From: Lonepinella koalarum
GTDB taxonomy: Bacteria > Pseudomonadota > Gammaproteobacteria > Enterobacterales > Pasteurellaceae
Assembly (NCBI RefSeq): GCF_042926695.1
Contig: NZ_CP170642.1
Location: 1,116,001 to 1,180,000 of the forward strand
Length of the DNA: 64,000 nucleotides
Direction: 5' to 3'
Position 1 is the stretch's first letter. Each line of letters starts with the position of its first letter. Below are positions 15,790 through 24,580 of this stretch, one piece after another. The notes under the pieces were generated by a model. The model had not been told where the DNA came from. It made no database searches and saw nothing but the letters and a program-made list of their open reading frames with translations. The position numbers were made by a program, and so were the translations under genes.

Positions 15790-16920
15790 GTAGTCTGCCT
15801 TTGGTTAATATATTTATCGCTCCAACTACATCGGCATTTTCACTGTAGCCACATTCAATGCACTCAAAATGCGATTGGGTTTCCCGATTTTCTTTGGCAA
15901 CCAGTCCGCAACAAGGGCAAGTTCGACTGGTATTTTGTGGGGGTCACAGCAACCAAAAAATCCGCCACGCCATTGGGTTTTGTAGTCTAGTTGTCGGCGA
16001 AACTCGAACCAAGATTGATCCAATATCGAACGATTTAACCCCGATTTTTTGGCTTACATTTTTGCCAGGTTCTTCCACCGTGCCTTTTGCCGATTTTGAC
16101 ATGTTGGCAACTTGCAAATCTTCAACGTAGATCATGGCGTGGTTTTTGCTGATTTGGTTTGAAGTTTGATGCAAGAAGTTTTTGCGACAATTGGCGATTT
16201 TATGGTGTAGTTTGGCGATTTTCGCCTTTAATTTCTGCCAATTTTGACTGAATTTAACTTTGTTTTTTGAGCTGTTTTTGTAGCTTCGCTAATTTGCCTT
16301 TGTAGGTTTTGAACGCATTGAGCGGAGCGAAAAAATACGCCATTGGAAAGGGTAGCAAAACGAGCGATTCCCATATCAATACCAATTTCTCCGCCTTTGT
16401 GCGTTGGAATTTCCGCTTCAAATTCCGTTTGAATACTCACGAAAAAAATGACCGCACTTTTGGCTTACCGTGACATTTTTAATCTCACCGATGACTTTTC
16501 GGCTGTTGAAATAGCGAACCCAGCCGATTTTAGGCAAATACAAGCGATTATTTCCTTGCTCCAGTTTGCAGCCTTGCGGAAAACGAAAACTGTCTTTTAA
16601 GCCTTTTTTTCTTGAATTTGGGAAAATCTGCTCGCTTTTGGAAAAAAATTTTTAAACGCTACTTCAAGGTCTTTTAATGACTGTTGCAACACTTGACTGT
16701 GGCAATCTTTCAGCCATTCCCATTGTTTTTTCCAGCTTGGTAACAGATTAGCGATTTTGGTGTAACTAAATTTAAATTGATTATCCTGCTCGTACTGCTC
16801 ATTTTGCCACGCTAACGCCTGATTGAACACGAAACGAGAACAGCCACAAAACTGTTTGATTTTGCGAGTTTGTTCGCCGTTTGGTCTGATTTCAAATTTA
16901 AAGGCTTTGCGGATTAACAT
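15790..16920 (-). pseudogene. tnpB: TnpB-type RNA-guided nuclease remnant
   Basis: ATG 16920, MLIRKAFKFEIRPNGEQTRK, then FCGCSRFVFNQALAWQNEQY and FSYTKIANLLPSWKKQWEWL: the OrfB_IS605 helix-turn-helix start. Further on come PTHKGGEIGIDMGIARFATL (RuvC I, with its Asp) and, in other frames, remains of the zinc-finger and RuvC III region (ALNVATVKMP). At least four frame changes make it non-functional as written. TnpB is an ancestor-type of Cas12 and cuts DNA guided by omega RNA. Confidence 0.8.
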
Positions 16921-16991
16921 GGGCTTAGGTTAAAATAGGATTTTCTCTTATTTTACACTTGGTCTATGAAAAAAAGAAACAGAAATTAGAC

Positions 16992-17386
16992 ATGGAAGAC
17001 ACTGTGTTTTTAATATGCACATTCATTTAGTCTTTGTCACTAAATATCGCAGAGATGTTTTCACCAAAACGATACTTGATGAATTACAAGAGATTTTTTT
17101 CCAATGTTTGTCAGGATTTTGGGGCTACATTAGTAGAATTTGACGGCGAAGATGATCACGTTCATCTGCTTGTGGAATATCCGCCTAAAGTAGCGGTATC
17201 AGTGCTTGTGAATAGCTTAAAGGGCGTATCTAGTCGTTTGATTAGAAAGAAAAAAACATCCAAGCATACAGAAAAAAACTCTGGGGCAATCAGCTTTGGT
17301 CACCGTCTTATTTTGCTGGTAGTTGTGGCGGTGCACCAATATCAATTATTCGCCAATATATCGAGCAACAACAAACGCCCGATTAA
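16992..17386 (+). pseudogene. tnpA: TnpA Y1 transposase of the IS200 type (frameshifted)
   Basis: From about 16992: the MHIHLVFVTKYRRDVFTKTI segment, then DGEDDHVHLLVEYPPKVAVS with the HVH metal-binding histidines, then NSLKGVSSRLIRKK, and a C-terminal region with IRQYIEQQ, where the catalytic Tyr lies. Frame changes occur in T5, T6 and A7 runs. Y1 transposases move the element as single-stranded DNA. Confidence 0.8.
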
Positions 17387-17547
17387 GTTAGGTTGAAAAC
17401 GGCTTCGCCGTTTGTGCCTTATATCACCGCCCTAAAGGGCAGTGTTTTACGGCACGATCAGATAAAAATAGAAAATTACTCAAAATTTGAGTACAATCAA
17501 TTCGTGTTAACAGAGATATGCTTAGGCTTTCTCAATGACGACATATT

Positions 17548-17677
17548 CAGGGTAGGACATACCCGTAGAGCTTGTGAAGTGAATATCGTTAGATGTCAGC
17601 AACAAGAACCCACCGAGAGTAGCCCCTGAAAGGGGGAGCTAGTAGGAATCCCCGTCCTTTAGGGCAGGGAGGATGTC
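17548..17677 (+). repeat. IS end repeat beside tnpA (inverted copy)
   Basis: Inverse of 15610-15740, ending GGAGGATGTC. The two arms agree over their whole length, including the CTACGGGTATGTCCTACCCT segment. Confidence 0.8.
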
Positions 17678-17745
17678 AACTAACCAGTTACCGAAACCAA
17701 AACCTGTGAAGAATTACGCAGCACGGTAAAATTAAGGCAAAATTG

Positions 17746-17772
17746 ACCGCACTTTAACAGGTGCGGTTTTTT
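17746..17772 (+). terminator. Terminator built from uptake-signal halves
   Basis: ACCGCAC-TTTAACAG-GTGCGGT then six T. It ends the interrupted Bro/DinD-like transcription unit and precedes the gene at 17817. Confidence 0.8.
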
Positions 17773-17816
17773 ATTATCAAAATTTTGTATCAACCCAACT
17801 AAACAAGGAAACCCAC

Positions 17817-18449
17817 ATGATTAAACTTCATTTTAACATCGCCCTACTCAAGGCAGCTAATTTAGCGACAGCCAAAGATTATGACCCTTTTCTTAAAGGG
17901 GTTTACGTCAATCTAGCGGATTTAAGTTTACAGGCGACAAACAGATACATCGCCTTTATCTCTAAACCTGAATCACTTTCACTCATCGAAGGCGAACGCA
18001 AAGGTGGCTTTGTATTACCATCTGAACTCGTCAAGCAGATTCTTTCTGTCAAAATTGATAAGAAAATATCAGAAGAACATACTCTTTATCTTGAATTTGA
18101 CCCAGATTCACAGGAAATCACCGCCACGATTAAATCAATGACGTTAAAGAGTCAAGCGACACAAGAACGATTTCCAAGCATTGCTAATGTCTATGTAATA
18201 ACGCCATTGTTATTACAATCAGATGGAAATATACAAGTTTGTTATTACACGCCTTACTTGAAAATCCTAGATAACATGCTCAAAGCCCTAAGTATTATAC
18301 CGACTATTGGTGCTGACAAAGGTGTGCGACTTCATTTTGGCGAAAACAAAACTATTGCAGAGTTTCCCGATAATATTGCTCAATTGGTAATTATGGGCAT
18401 GCAAGATAATGAAACCCCTAACAACTGGCAATATCAATTAACTAAATAA
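17817..18449 (+). CDS. Hypothetical protein with sliding-clamp-like features
   Basis: 210 residues, intact, good ribosome site (AAGGAAA). The pattern VYVNLADLSLQATNRYIAFI followed by GGFVLPSELVKQILSVKI recalls the beta-clamp fold, in which a 'lxatdg.rla' strand precedes a 'lp...l..i.' helix; later DSQEITATIKSMTLKSQAT and a FPSIANVYV segment are similar to clamp domains. This is weak evidence and only one or two clamp-like domains would fit in the length. It starts a rightward cluster of phage genes. Confidence 0.35.
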   Translation: MIKLHFNIALLKAANLATAKDYDPFLKGVYVNLADLSLQATNRYIAFISKPESLSLIEGERKGGFVLPSELVKQILSVKIDKKISEEHTLYLEFDPDSQEITATIKSMTLKSQATQERFPSIANVYVITPLLLQSDGNIQVCYYTPYLKILDNMLKALSIIPTIGADKGVRLHFGENKTIAEFPDNIAQLVIMGMQDNETPNNWQYQLTK

Positions 18450-18459
18450 GGAAAATCCA

Positions 18460-18723
18460 ATGAACCTAAACGATTTAAATAAAGTCCTTTTTGACAATCT
18501 AAACCGAATAAATAATCCTGATTTAAGTGGCGAGCAATTAAAAGATACGATTGAACAAAGCAAAGCAGTTGCCAGTGTGGCGGGACAAATTATCAGCCTT
18601 GGCGAACTTGCTTTACGCGGTCAAGAATTAGCATGCAAGCAAAACAAGGATTATTGCCCGATTATGCCGGCGTTATTGCAAGTGACAAATGAAACTAAGG
18701 TGATTAATCAAGAAACTAATTGA
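18460..18723 (+). CDS. 87-residue hypothetical phage protein
   Basis: ATG 18460, 10 bases after the previous stop, ribosome site AAGGAAA. Helical and acidic (LNDLNKVLFDNLNRINNPDL, SGEQLKDTIEQSKAVASVAG). Arrangement of a long helix pair suggests a small oligomer. Such short genes of Haemophilus phages are often annotated only as hypothetical. Confidence 0.5.
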   Translation: MNLNDLNKVLFDNLNRINNPDLSGEQLKDTIEQSKAVASVAGQIISLGELALRGQELACKQNKDYCPIMPALLQVTNETKVINQETN

Positions 18724-18739
18724 TACAGGAGAAACAACC

Positions 18740-19363
18740 ATGCCAAAAGGAATCTATGTAAAATGGACACCTGAAATGCTAACGTTTATTAAGTTATTTC
18801 AACCTTATTTCCGTTATTCAGAAATTGCTGAAATGATGAAAGAAGAATTTGGTATCACACTAACGACTAACCAAATCTCATTTAAACTCAATAAACTCGG
18901 CATCTATCGTGAGAACAGCGGACGATTCCAGAAAGGACATCAAACTTGGAATAAAGGCATAAAAAGCCCATGGGCGAAAATAGGTAAATGCCGAGAATTT
19001 CATTTTAAAAAGGGGCATACACCCTCCCGAACTCGCCCAATTGGTGATGAGCGCTATAGCCAAAAAGATAATCAAATATATGTCAAAGTGTCTGATATTC
19101 GTTATGCAAAGAAGAGTGTTAATTGGCGCCCGCGCGCCCACCTTGTTTGGCAAAAGCATTTCGGCGAGATTCCCAAAGGCTACATTGTTTGGCACAAAAA
19201 TGGCAACTCCACTGATGACCGTATTGAAAATTTAGAACTCATCACACGTCAAGAAGCGGCTCAGCTGGCTCACAAAGGTTATTACGATACCCATGACAGC
19301 CTTAAACCACTTAAACGTCAAGTTATCAATCTAGAAACCGCAGTCTACAACAAGGGAAAGTAA
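18740..19363 (+). CDS. Phage HNH endonuclease
   Basis: 207 residues, intact. An N-terminal helix-turn-helix-like region (YFRYSEIAEMMKEEFGITLT) is followed by a basic stretch (FQKGHQTWNKGIKSP) and a C-terminal HNH_3-type nuclease: RAHLVWQKHFGEIPKGYIVW, HKNGNSTDDRIENLELITR, with the catalytic His in VWHKNG and the Asn and Asp in the loop. Often found as a homing or packaging-associated nuclease in phages; here in the early region. Confidence 0.8.
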   Translation: MPKGIYVKWTPEMLTFIKLFQPYFRYSEIAEMMKEEFGITLTTNQISFKLNKLGIYRENSGRFQKGHQTWNKGIKSPWAKIGKCREFHFKKGHTPSRTRPIGDERYSQKDNQIYVKVSDIRYAKKSVNWRPRAHLVWQKHFGEIPKGYIVWHKNGNSTDDRIENLELITRQEAAQLAHKGYYDTHDSLKPLKRQVINLETAVYNKGK

Positions 19364-19364
19364 G

Positions 19365-19653
19365 ATGTACATTGTATTAAATGAACAACCGAGCCTAAGC
19401 GAACCTACCAAACTCGCCTTAAAATCTATTAAGCAGGCAATGAAAGATGCAAAGGAATTAGGGCAAACCGCTATTTATGAAATTTTATCCGATGCTTACG
19501 AAAATATCAGAGACTTAATCACGCTTTATCAAGCCGATAGTGACCGATTAGACGCCTTTCAAACCTTACCAGAATGTCCGGCTCCTGATATTCGCCGTTT
19601 TATTGATACGCACCCTAAATTATTATTCAAAGAAAAAGGAGCGGAAAAAATGA
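19365..19653 (+). pseudogene. 95-residue hypothetical protein, fused to the next gene by a +1 error
   Basis: Starts MYIVLNEQPSLSEPTKLALK. One extra A in A5 near 19633 joins it in frame to the following gene. Without that base it ends KEKERKK at TGA 19653, overlapping the ATG at 19650. The internal AAGGAG ahead of that ATG supports two genes rather than one. Helical; unknown. Confidence 0.5.
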
Positions 19654-20416
19654 CCGCAGTTTCTTTAAATACCCAAATGAGTAACTTGTTTAATAAATTA
19701 GTCCGGATTTCGGCATTAAGTGGGAATAAATTTAAACAAGAACGGCAAATCAATCAAAAACATCAACGCGAGCTAAAATCCACTAAAACCATCTCACAAT
19801 TAATAACCACACAAGGAACGCATTTAACTTGTGCAGAAAAGAAACAACGAGCGAAAGCCATTGAGCAAATGGTCGAACGACAAAGCCAAATCAAGCTCAC
19901 CAAACAATTAATCAAACAACAGAACAGGGAAGCCGTCGAAAGGAGTACAAAAAGGCAGACGCTATGACCGCATCACCCGAGATTCAGCGGATGAAGTCTT
20001 TTCACAATGTGTCAGGTTACGAGCCAATTGTACCTGTGAAATTTGCGGAATGGTATTCTCACCGAATAATATGAAAAATCTACATTGCTGTCACTGGTAC
20101 GGAAGGGGAATACAAGCATTACGCTACGACCCCAATAACGCGGTTGCATTATGCCGAAATTGCCATTTTGCATCAGACAAAACAACGGAAGGACGAACCA
20201 AATTTGGACAAATGATGAAAAAAGAGATTAGGAGATTTAGGGTCACTCGCTTTGCAACTTAAAGTCAAAGATAAAAAACCGCTAACACTCAGTAAACAAC
20301 AAATCACTGCTCACTACGCCATTATCGCCCGGCATTTACGCCAACTCCGCCACCAAGGACGAGAAGACTTTATTAACTTTTCCGGTTTAGATATTTATCA
20401 AAAGGAAACCCTATGA
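19650..20416 (+). pseudogene. NinG-like/HNH-type zinc nuclease (two frameshifts)
   Basis: MTAVSLNTQMSNLFNKLVRI at 19650, a Lys/Gln-rich helical region, then a zinc nuclease core: CTCEICGMVF, LHCCHWYGRGIQALRYDPNN, AVALCRNCHF. The CxxC...H...CxxCH layout is shared with NinG and endonuclease-VII/HNH phage proteins. Two extra bases (G run near 19930, A6 near 20225) break it; corrected, 254 residues, ending in a TGA that overlaps the next ATG at 20413. Confidence 0.55.
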
Positions 20417-20766
20417 ATGAAATAAAAACCAGCCTTTCGGCTTATGATTTTAATGAAATGCTGAACTACGCCGTCCGCTACTGTCTAGAACGCCACAGCT
20501 ACGCTGTATGGGACGGACAGCAGTACATCAAAAAATACTGGCAATTGCTAGACAACAAAACCAAAACCATTATCGCCCAAGACATACAACGACATCTTGA
20601 AATGTACGAAGAATCCCAACAGGATTACTATTTCAAACTGGATTATGAATCTTGGGCTAATACCCTAAACTGGATACAACAACAACCCACCACCCCAACC
20701 AACAACAAAAAATCACTTGAAATCCCCATTATCTCACAGGAGAAATACAATGCTAAACACAATTAA
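20413..20766 (+). CDS. 117-residue hypothetical phage protein
   Basis: ATG 20413 in a CTATGA overlap. Helical and aromatic-rich (VRYCLERHSYAVWDGQQYIK, then YYFKLDYESWANTLNWIQ). From here on the lambdoid prophage has clean frames. No family recognised. Confidence 0.5.
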   Translation: MNEIKTSLSAYDFNEMLNYAVRYCLERHSYAVWDGQQYIKKYWQLLDNKTKTIIAQDIQRHLEMYEESQQDYYFKLDYESWANTLNWIQQQPTTPTNNKKSLEIPIISQEKYNAKHN

Positions 20767-21091
20767 ACAATGGTTCAAAAGCAAAAACAGCCTAATCACC
20801 ACCATTCAACGCCTAGACAAAGAGCTAGACGAAGCCAATGATAAAACACAACAATATTCAAATGCGGAAAATCACATTCAAACCTTACTGGAACGAAACC
20901 GAATCATGTATAAAGAAAAGGGCATCGAAATCGCTCAACTACAAGCCAAACTACACAACCAACAAATCCAATACGAAAACAAGATTTCAGGCTTGCAAAA
21001 AATCATTGAAGGCCAAGCTCAAGATATTTTGCAACTCAAAGCAAAACTGGAAAAGAAAAAACAACGGTATTTTAAGAAAGGGAAAAAGTAA
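20750..21091 (+). CDS. Coiled-coil phage protein
   Basis: ATG 20750 after CAGGAG, overlapping the end of the previous gene. After a short basic head (MLNTIKQWFKSKNS) the protein is one long coiled coil with heptads from LDKELDEANDKTQQY to LQLKAKLEKKKQRY. 113 residues. Possibly a structural or regulatory partner; no specific function visible. Confidence 0.55.
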   Translation: MLNTIKQWFKSKNSLITTIQRLDKELDEANDKTQQYSNAENHIQTLLERNRIMYKEKGIEIAQLQAKLHNQQIQYENKISGLQKIIEGQAQDILQLKAKLEKKKQRYFKKGKK

Positions 21092-21100
21092 GGGGGAGTT

Positions 21101-21346
21101 ATGGAGATTGATGTTTACACCGATTTTCTTTCTGATGAAGAAGTTGAGCATTTAACAGGAAGAAAGAAACTTAAAAAAGTAATTGAAAAATTAAACGAAC
21201 AAGGCATACCCTTTGTCATCAATGCTCACGGTAAAGCCATTGTAAGGCGAGATTACCCGACACAAAACAAAGTAAAGCCCCAAATCATAACGCCTACCAC
21301 AACACCCAACGAAAACAGATGGATGCCTGCTGTTCTAACGAACTAA
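21101..21346 (+). CDS. DUF4224 protein, putative excisionase-like partner of the integrase
   Basis: 81 residues ending nine bases before the integrase start. DFLSDEEVEHLTGRKKLKKV followed by LNEQGIPFVINAHGKAIVRR is the DUF4224 pattern, a short domain regularly found directly upstream of phage integrases. It probably modulates integration or excision. Confidence 0.75.
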   Translation: MEIDVYTDFLSDEEVEHLTGRKKLKKVIEKLNEQGIPFVINAHGKAIVRRDYPTQNKVKPQIITPTTTPNENRWMPAVLTN

Positions 21347-21355
21347 GGGGGAATT

Positions 21356-22384
21356 ATGGCTCGCCCACGCAAACGAGAAAATCAAGGCTTGCCGCAAAAT
21401 ATGCTTTGCCGTACACGTAAACGGAAAAATGGCAATGTCATCTATTATTTCTATGTACTCGCTGACGGCAAAGAAAAATCACTCGGCAAAGATAAAGCTC
21501 TCGCTATTTTAGAAACAGCCAAACTCAATTTAGACCGCATCACTCCAACTGGTATCATCACGTTCATTGATGTCATTGCTAAGTATGAAGTAGAAGTTAT
21601 TCCCAGTAAAGCAAGAAGTACTCAAACCGCACATCGTTGTTATATCAGTAAGTTAAAAAAATTTTTTGGTGAGCCACCTGCTACCCTTGATCAAATAGAA
21701 CCAAAACACATCAAAATGTATTTGGAATGGCGGAAAAAAAGTCCAGCATCGGCAAACAATGAAGTGAAAATATTTCATCATATTTGGCAAATGGCGAGAG
21801 AATGGGGCTATACAAAATATCCTTGTCCAAGCGAAGGAATTAGCAAACATAAACTTGATAAAAGGGATGTGTATATTGAAGACCATATTTATCAAAAGGT
21901 CTATGAATTATGCGATCAAGATATGAAAGATTTGATGGATGTCGCCTATTTAACAGGACAACGCCCTGTAGATGTTGTTAACATTCATCAAAATCATATT
22001 TTTGATGGCGTTCTTCACATAACACAACAAAAAACAGGTGCTAAGCTGAGAATGGCGATTAAAGGCGATTTAAAAGAAATATTCGATCGCAGACAAGCTA
22101 AATATTCAGGCTATTTATTTCTTAATTCTCGTGGAAGAAAATTAACCCCTGCTATGCTCTCCATTAGATTTAGAAAAGTGAGAGAGCTAGCCATCGCCAC
22201 TTATCCATCACTGGAAAAAGAAATAAAACAATTTCAATTTAGAGATCTTCGTGCTAAAGCAGGCACAGACAAATCCCTAACCGCAGGGGATGACGCAGCC
22301 AGAAAACAGCTAGGTCACTCATCTATCCAAATGACGAAACGTTACATCAGAAGGGATGCTATCGTGGAGCCTACTAAAGTCTAG
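21356..22384 (+). CDS. int: Lambda-type tyrosine recombinase (phage integrase)
   Basis: 342 residues, intact. An N-terminal arm-binding domain (MARPRKRENQGLPQNMLCRT) and SAM-like core-binding domain precede the catalytic domain: Arg in LTGQRPVDVV, the Lys-bearing strand QQKTGAKLRMA, the RDLRAKAGTD helix (the usual His is Phe-Arg-Asp here, with the second Arg present), His in LGHSSIQM and the Tyr nucleophile in TKRYIRR. It should integrate the lambdoid prophage. It lies at the prophage end next to host smrB, so attR is expected just downstream. Confidence 0.9.
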   Translation: MARPRKRENQGLPQNMLCRTRKRKNGNVIYYFYVLADGKEKSLGKDKALAILETAKLNLDRITPTGIITFIDVIAKYEVEVIPSKARSTQTAHRCYISKLKKFFGEPPATLDQIEPKHIKMYLEWRKKSPASANNEVKIFHHIWQMAREWGYTKYPCPSEGISKHKLDKRDVYIEDHIYQKVYELCDQDMKDLMDVAYLTGQRPVDVVNIHQNHIFDGVLHITQQKTGAKLRMAIKGDLKEIFDRRQAKYSGYLFLNSRGRKLTPAMLSIRFRKVRELAIATYPSLEKEIKQFQFRDLRAKAGTDKSLTAGDDAARKQLGHSSIQMTKRYIRRDAIVEPTKV

Positions 22385-22414
22385 TTTCGGAACGTTTTAC
22401 TATATTTCGGAACG
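22385..22414 (+). repeat. Direct repeat after int, candidate att/integrase-binding site
   Basis: TTTCGGAACG at 22385-22394 and again at 22405-22414, 20 bp apart (two helical turns). It is directly behind the integrase stop, where att core or arm sites lie. The other attachment site is outside the window, so the core cannot be confirmed. Confidence 0.45.
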
Positions 22415-22547
22415 GATTTTTAGTTATCTTCTATAATAGATTGATTTTGAAAGTTAAAATATTAGCTTTATTCTTTTTTCATTTACCGTTAGTATATAGA
22501 AATTATTGAATTTTGTCCCGACTCCATTAATTTTAGGATAACTAAGT

Positions 22548-23063
22548 ATGTCAGAAACTGACGAGAAATCACTCTTTTTGCAAGAAACAAAAGGTATCAA
22601 GCCACTCAAACAAGATACTTATGTTCCGTCACAAAAACTGAATAAATTTAAACTCAAACAAAAAGCGGAATTGAAAGATAATCGAGAAAAGCAAGATACC
22701 TTATTTTACTTTTCCGATCAGTATGAGCCGTTATTAAACGAAGAAAGTGCGGTGAAATATTTACGAGAAAATGAAGATAGCTATTTGTTAAAACAACTTC
22801 GCCGTGGCGATTTTTCCCCAGAAATTTTTTTAGATCTGCACGGTTTAACCCGTGAACAAGCTAAATTAGAATTAGCGAGTCTAATTCAAGTCTGCGAAAA
22901 CGATAATATTTTTTGTGCTAGTATTATGACTGGTTACGGCACATTTACCCTAAAAAAGCAAATCCCCCGCTGGCTTGTGCAACATCCCAAAGTACGAGCA
23001 TTACATCAAGCCCCTAGAGAATGGGGAGGTGATGCGGCTATTTTGGTGTTGGTGGATGTGTAA
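22548..23063 (+). CDS. smrB: SmrB-like ribosome rescue endonuclease (Smr domain)
   Basis: 171 residues. Basic, disordered N-terminus, then the Smr domain: FSPEIFLDLHGLTREQAKLE, then SIMTGYGTFTLKKQIPRWL, with DLHG and the GxG turn typical of the fold, ending ILVLVDV. SmrB cleaves mRNA between stacked ribosomes. Length is close to the E. coli protein (about 183). It is the first clear host gene and carries an uptake signal (AAAGTGCGGT, near 22747). Confidence 0.85.
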   Translation: MSETDEKSLFLQETKGIKPLKQDTYVPSQKLNKFKLKQKAELKDNREKQDTLFYFSDQYEPLLNEESAVKYLRENEDSYLLKQLRRGDFSPEIFLDLHGLTREQAKLELASLIQVCENDNIFCASIMTGYGTFTLKKQIPRWLVQHPKVRALHQAPREWGGDAAILVLVDV

Positions 23064-23075
23064 AAAGGCATAGTA

Positions 23076-24090
23076 GACAAAATAGTTGGTATTTATTATT
23101 TTAATAATTCTTACCAACTCTTTTTATTCAGAAAATCCTATAAGAACAAAATCTTATGTTTAGTTGTTAATCCTTGATGAATTGATAGCATTTGTTTCAG
23201 TTCCTTAAATAGTATTTCGATCCTATTTATCGTTTTTCAATATTAAGTTCAGGATATTTCTCAAATATAAATAAATGATTTTGATGTCGCTTTAAACTTG
23301 AATAAGCACTGCGGATTTTTTTATGTTTATATAGAAAATACCTTTCTTGCTGGGATATTTAGAGCGTTCTTCTAAAAAGTCCTTATATTTCAAATACCAT
23401 AAATGAAGTGATTTATAAAATTCATTTTTGCTTCTTGATTTAAGTATTTTGACTAATTCTTTAAGTTCCTTTCCTGCTTCTGATTTTGGATTTTGAGTTA
23501 ATAATCTAATAACGCTCGCAACCTGATAAAATTGGCATAACTAGATTAGTGTGTTAAAAATGTCTTTCAATAATCCACCTTTACCATCGCAAGTAATGGA
23601 TTGTATTATATAACCTTTTTCCCTGAGTTTATTGATAGCTACGGCATAATAAACAGACTTTTCTGTTTTCACAATTTGATGATAAATGACCTTCTTCATA
23701 TGTAAATCCATAAAGACCATTACGCTGAAGTTTCTACCAAAGAAAGTGGTATCTATGATTAAGTTCAAATAATAGTTTTGTGGTTTGTTTAGTGGGGTTT
23801 TAGGAGCTTTTAATAAATATCTTTGAATAGTTCTTACTGAACAATGATATTTTTCTTCGAGTTGTTTGTAACATTATTTTCCTTCCGTGTAATCTTGCCA
23901 AATTTTAATTGGCTCTAATTTCTTTGTTAAGGAAAAAGTTTTATTACAAGATGTGCATTTGTAGCATTGAGTATTATTTTTAAAACCATTCTTCTTTATC
24001 GTCAATTTATGGCAAAAGGACTGTTTTTTTAGTCATAATTTAGAAAAGTAGGTTAAAGCTAAATTACTATCGGTATTATGTAGCAAATGC
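23076..24090 (-). mobile_element. Decayed IS256-family (zinc-binding variant) element
   Basis: Left end GACAAAATAGTTGGTA at 23076 resembles the GGACAAAATGGTTGCTA end of the better copy at 26867. Inside lies a broken transposase. The right end near 24090 is too degraded to place exactly. Confidence 0.6.
23085..24036 (-). pseudogene. IS256-variant transposase remnant
   Basis: Read on the minus strand in pieces: a zinc-ribbon start (CYKCTSCNKTFSL), YHCSVRTIQRYLLKAPKTPL, the catalytic-domain start IIDTTFFGRNFSVMVFMDLH, VIYHQIVKTEKSVYY, then SITCDGKGGLLKDIFNTLI, and a C-terminal part with NPKSEAGKELKEL. Several frame changes and stops. The parts match the better copy split by the Mu-like phage, so it is a second, older copy. 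Confidence 0.75.
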
Positions 24091-24117
24091 ACAAAGCTAT
24101 ACTAACTAAATTATGTT

Positions 24118-24155
24118 AAGGTTTCCATATTAATCAATAGTGGAAACCTTTTTAT
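24118..24155 (+). terminator. Hairpin with T-run just upstream of a gene
   Basis: AAGGTTTCCA...TGGAAACCTT followed by TTTTATT, ending two bases before the ATG at 24157. It could terminate transcription from the left or attenuate the gene. Confidence 0.5.
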
Positions 24156-24156
24156 T

Positions 24157-24534
24157 ATGGCTCAAAAATATTCAAAAAGTGAATTAGCAGAGATGATTTT
24201 AGCGTTGCAAGAACGTCAGCAGATAGTGCGAGAGAATATGGATGAGATAGATAGTTTATTAGCTCGTTTGGCTAAATTTGTGACGAATAAGCCTACTCAA
24301 GATCGCTCTCTGTTTCATTTGTCGCTTAATTCATTGATTGCAAAAGTGCTGAAAGAACATCAGCATCAATGGCTTTCAACCATTGAAATTGTTGAACAAG
24401 TGGTAAAATTAGATAATCAGTGTGTTGATGTGGAAATTGGCGATCCGTTTTATATGGCGGTTAAACGTAAATTAAAACAACTACATAAACAAAAAGTCAT
24501 TATTGGCGGTGGATTTCATTGGAAAATTAAGTAG
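24157..24534 (+). CDS. Coiled-coil plus winged-helix-like hypothetical protein
   Basis: 125 residues. The N-terminus is a coiled coil (ELAEMILALQERQQIVRENM DEIDSLLA in two parts) and the C-terminus looks like a winged helix: LIAKVLKEHQHQWLSTIEIV, then AVKRKLKQLHKQKVIIGGGF. The same two-part design appears in the minus-strand gene at 24581-25033, so the two are probably paralogues. Function unknown. Confidence 0.6.
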   Translation: MAQKYSKSELAEMILALQERQQIVRENMDEIDSLLARLAKFVTNKPTQDRSLFHLSLNSLIAKVLKEHQHQWLSTIEIVEQVVKLDNQCVDVEIGDPFYMAVKRKLKQLHKQKVIIGGGFHWKIK

Positions 24535-24580
24535 TTGGCATTTTATAATAAGAATAAATTTGTAAAAACGAGTGATTTTT

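Larger units (their letters stand above)
15610..17677. mobile_element. IS200/IS605-family element with divergent tnpA and tnpB remnants
   Basis: A 2.07-kb insertion carrying tnpB (minus) and tnpA (plus), divergent from about 16.95 kb. Its ends are 130-bp imperfect inverted repeats (15610-15740 and 17548-17677) beginning GACATCCTCC and containing nested hairpins (CCCCGCCCTAAAGGAT type and CCCCCCTTTCGGGGG). IS605 elements normally have subterminal hairpins and no terminal inverted repeats, so the matching ends are unusual. It sits in a Bro/DinD-like gene of the prophage. Confidence 0.85.

Noticed and set aside
17393..17629. 78-codon frame at the right end of the IS605-type element
   Set aside because: It reads through the terminal inverted repeat; no protein pattern.
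19041..19235. Plus-strand frame within the HNH gene
   Set aside because: Out-of-frame shadow of a well supported nuclease.
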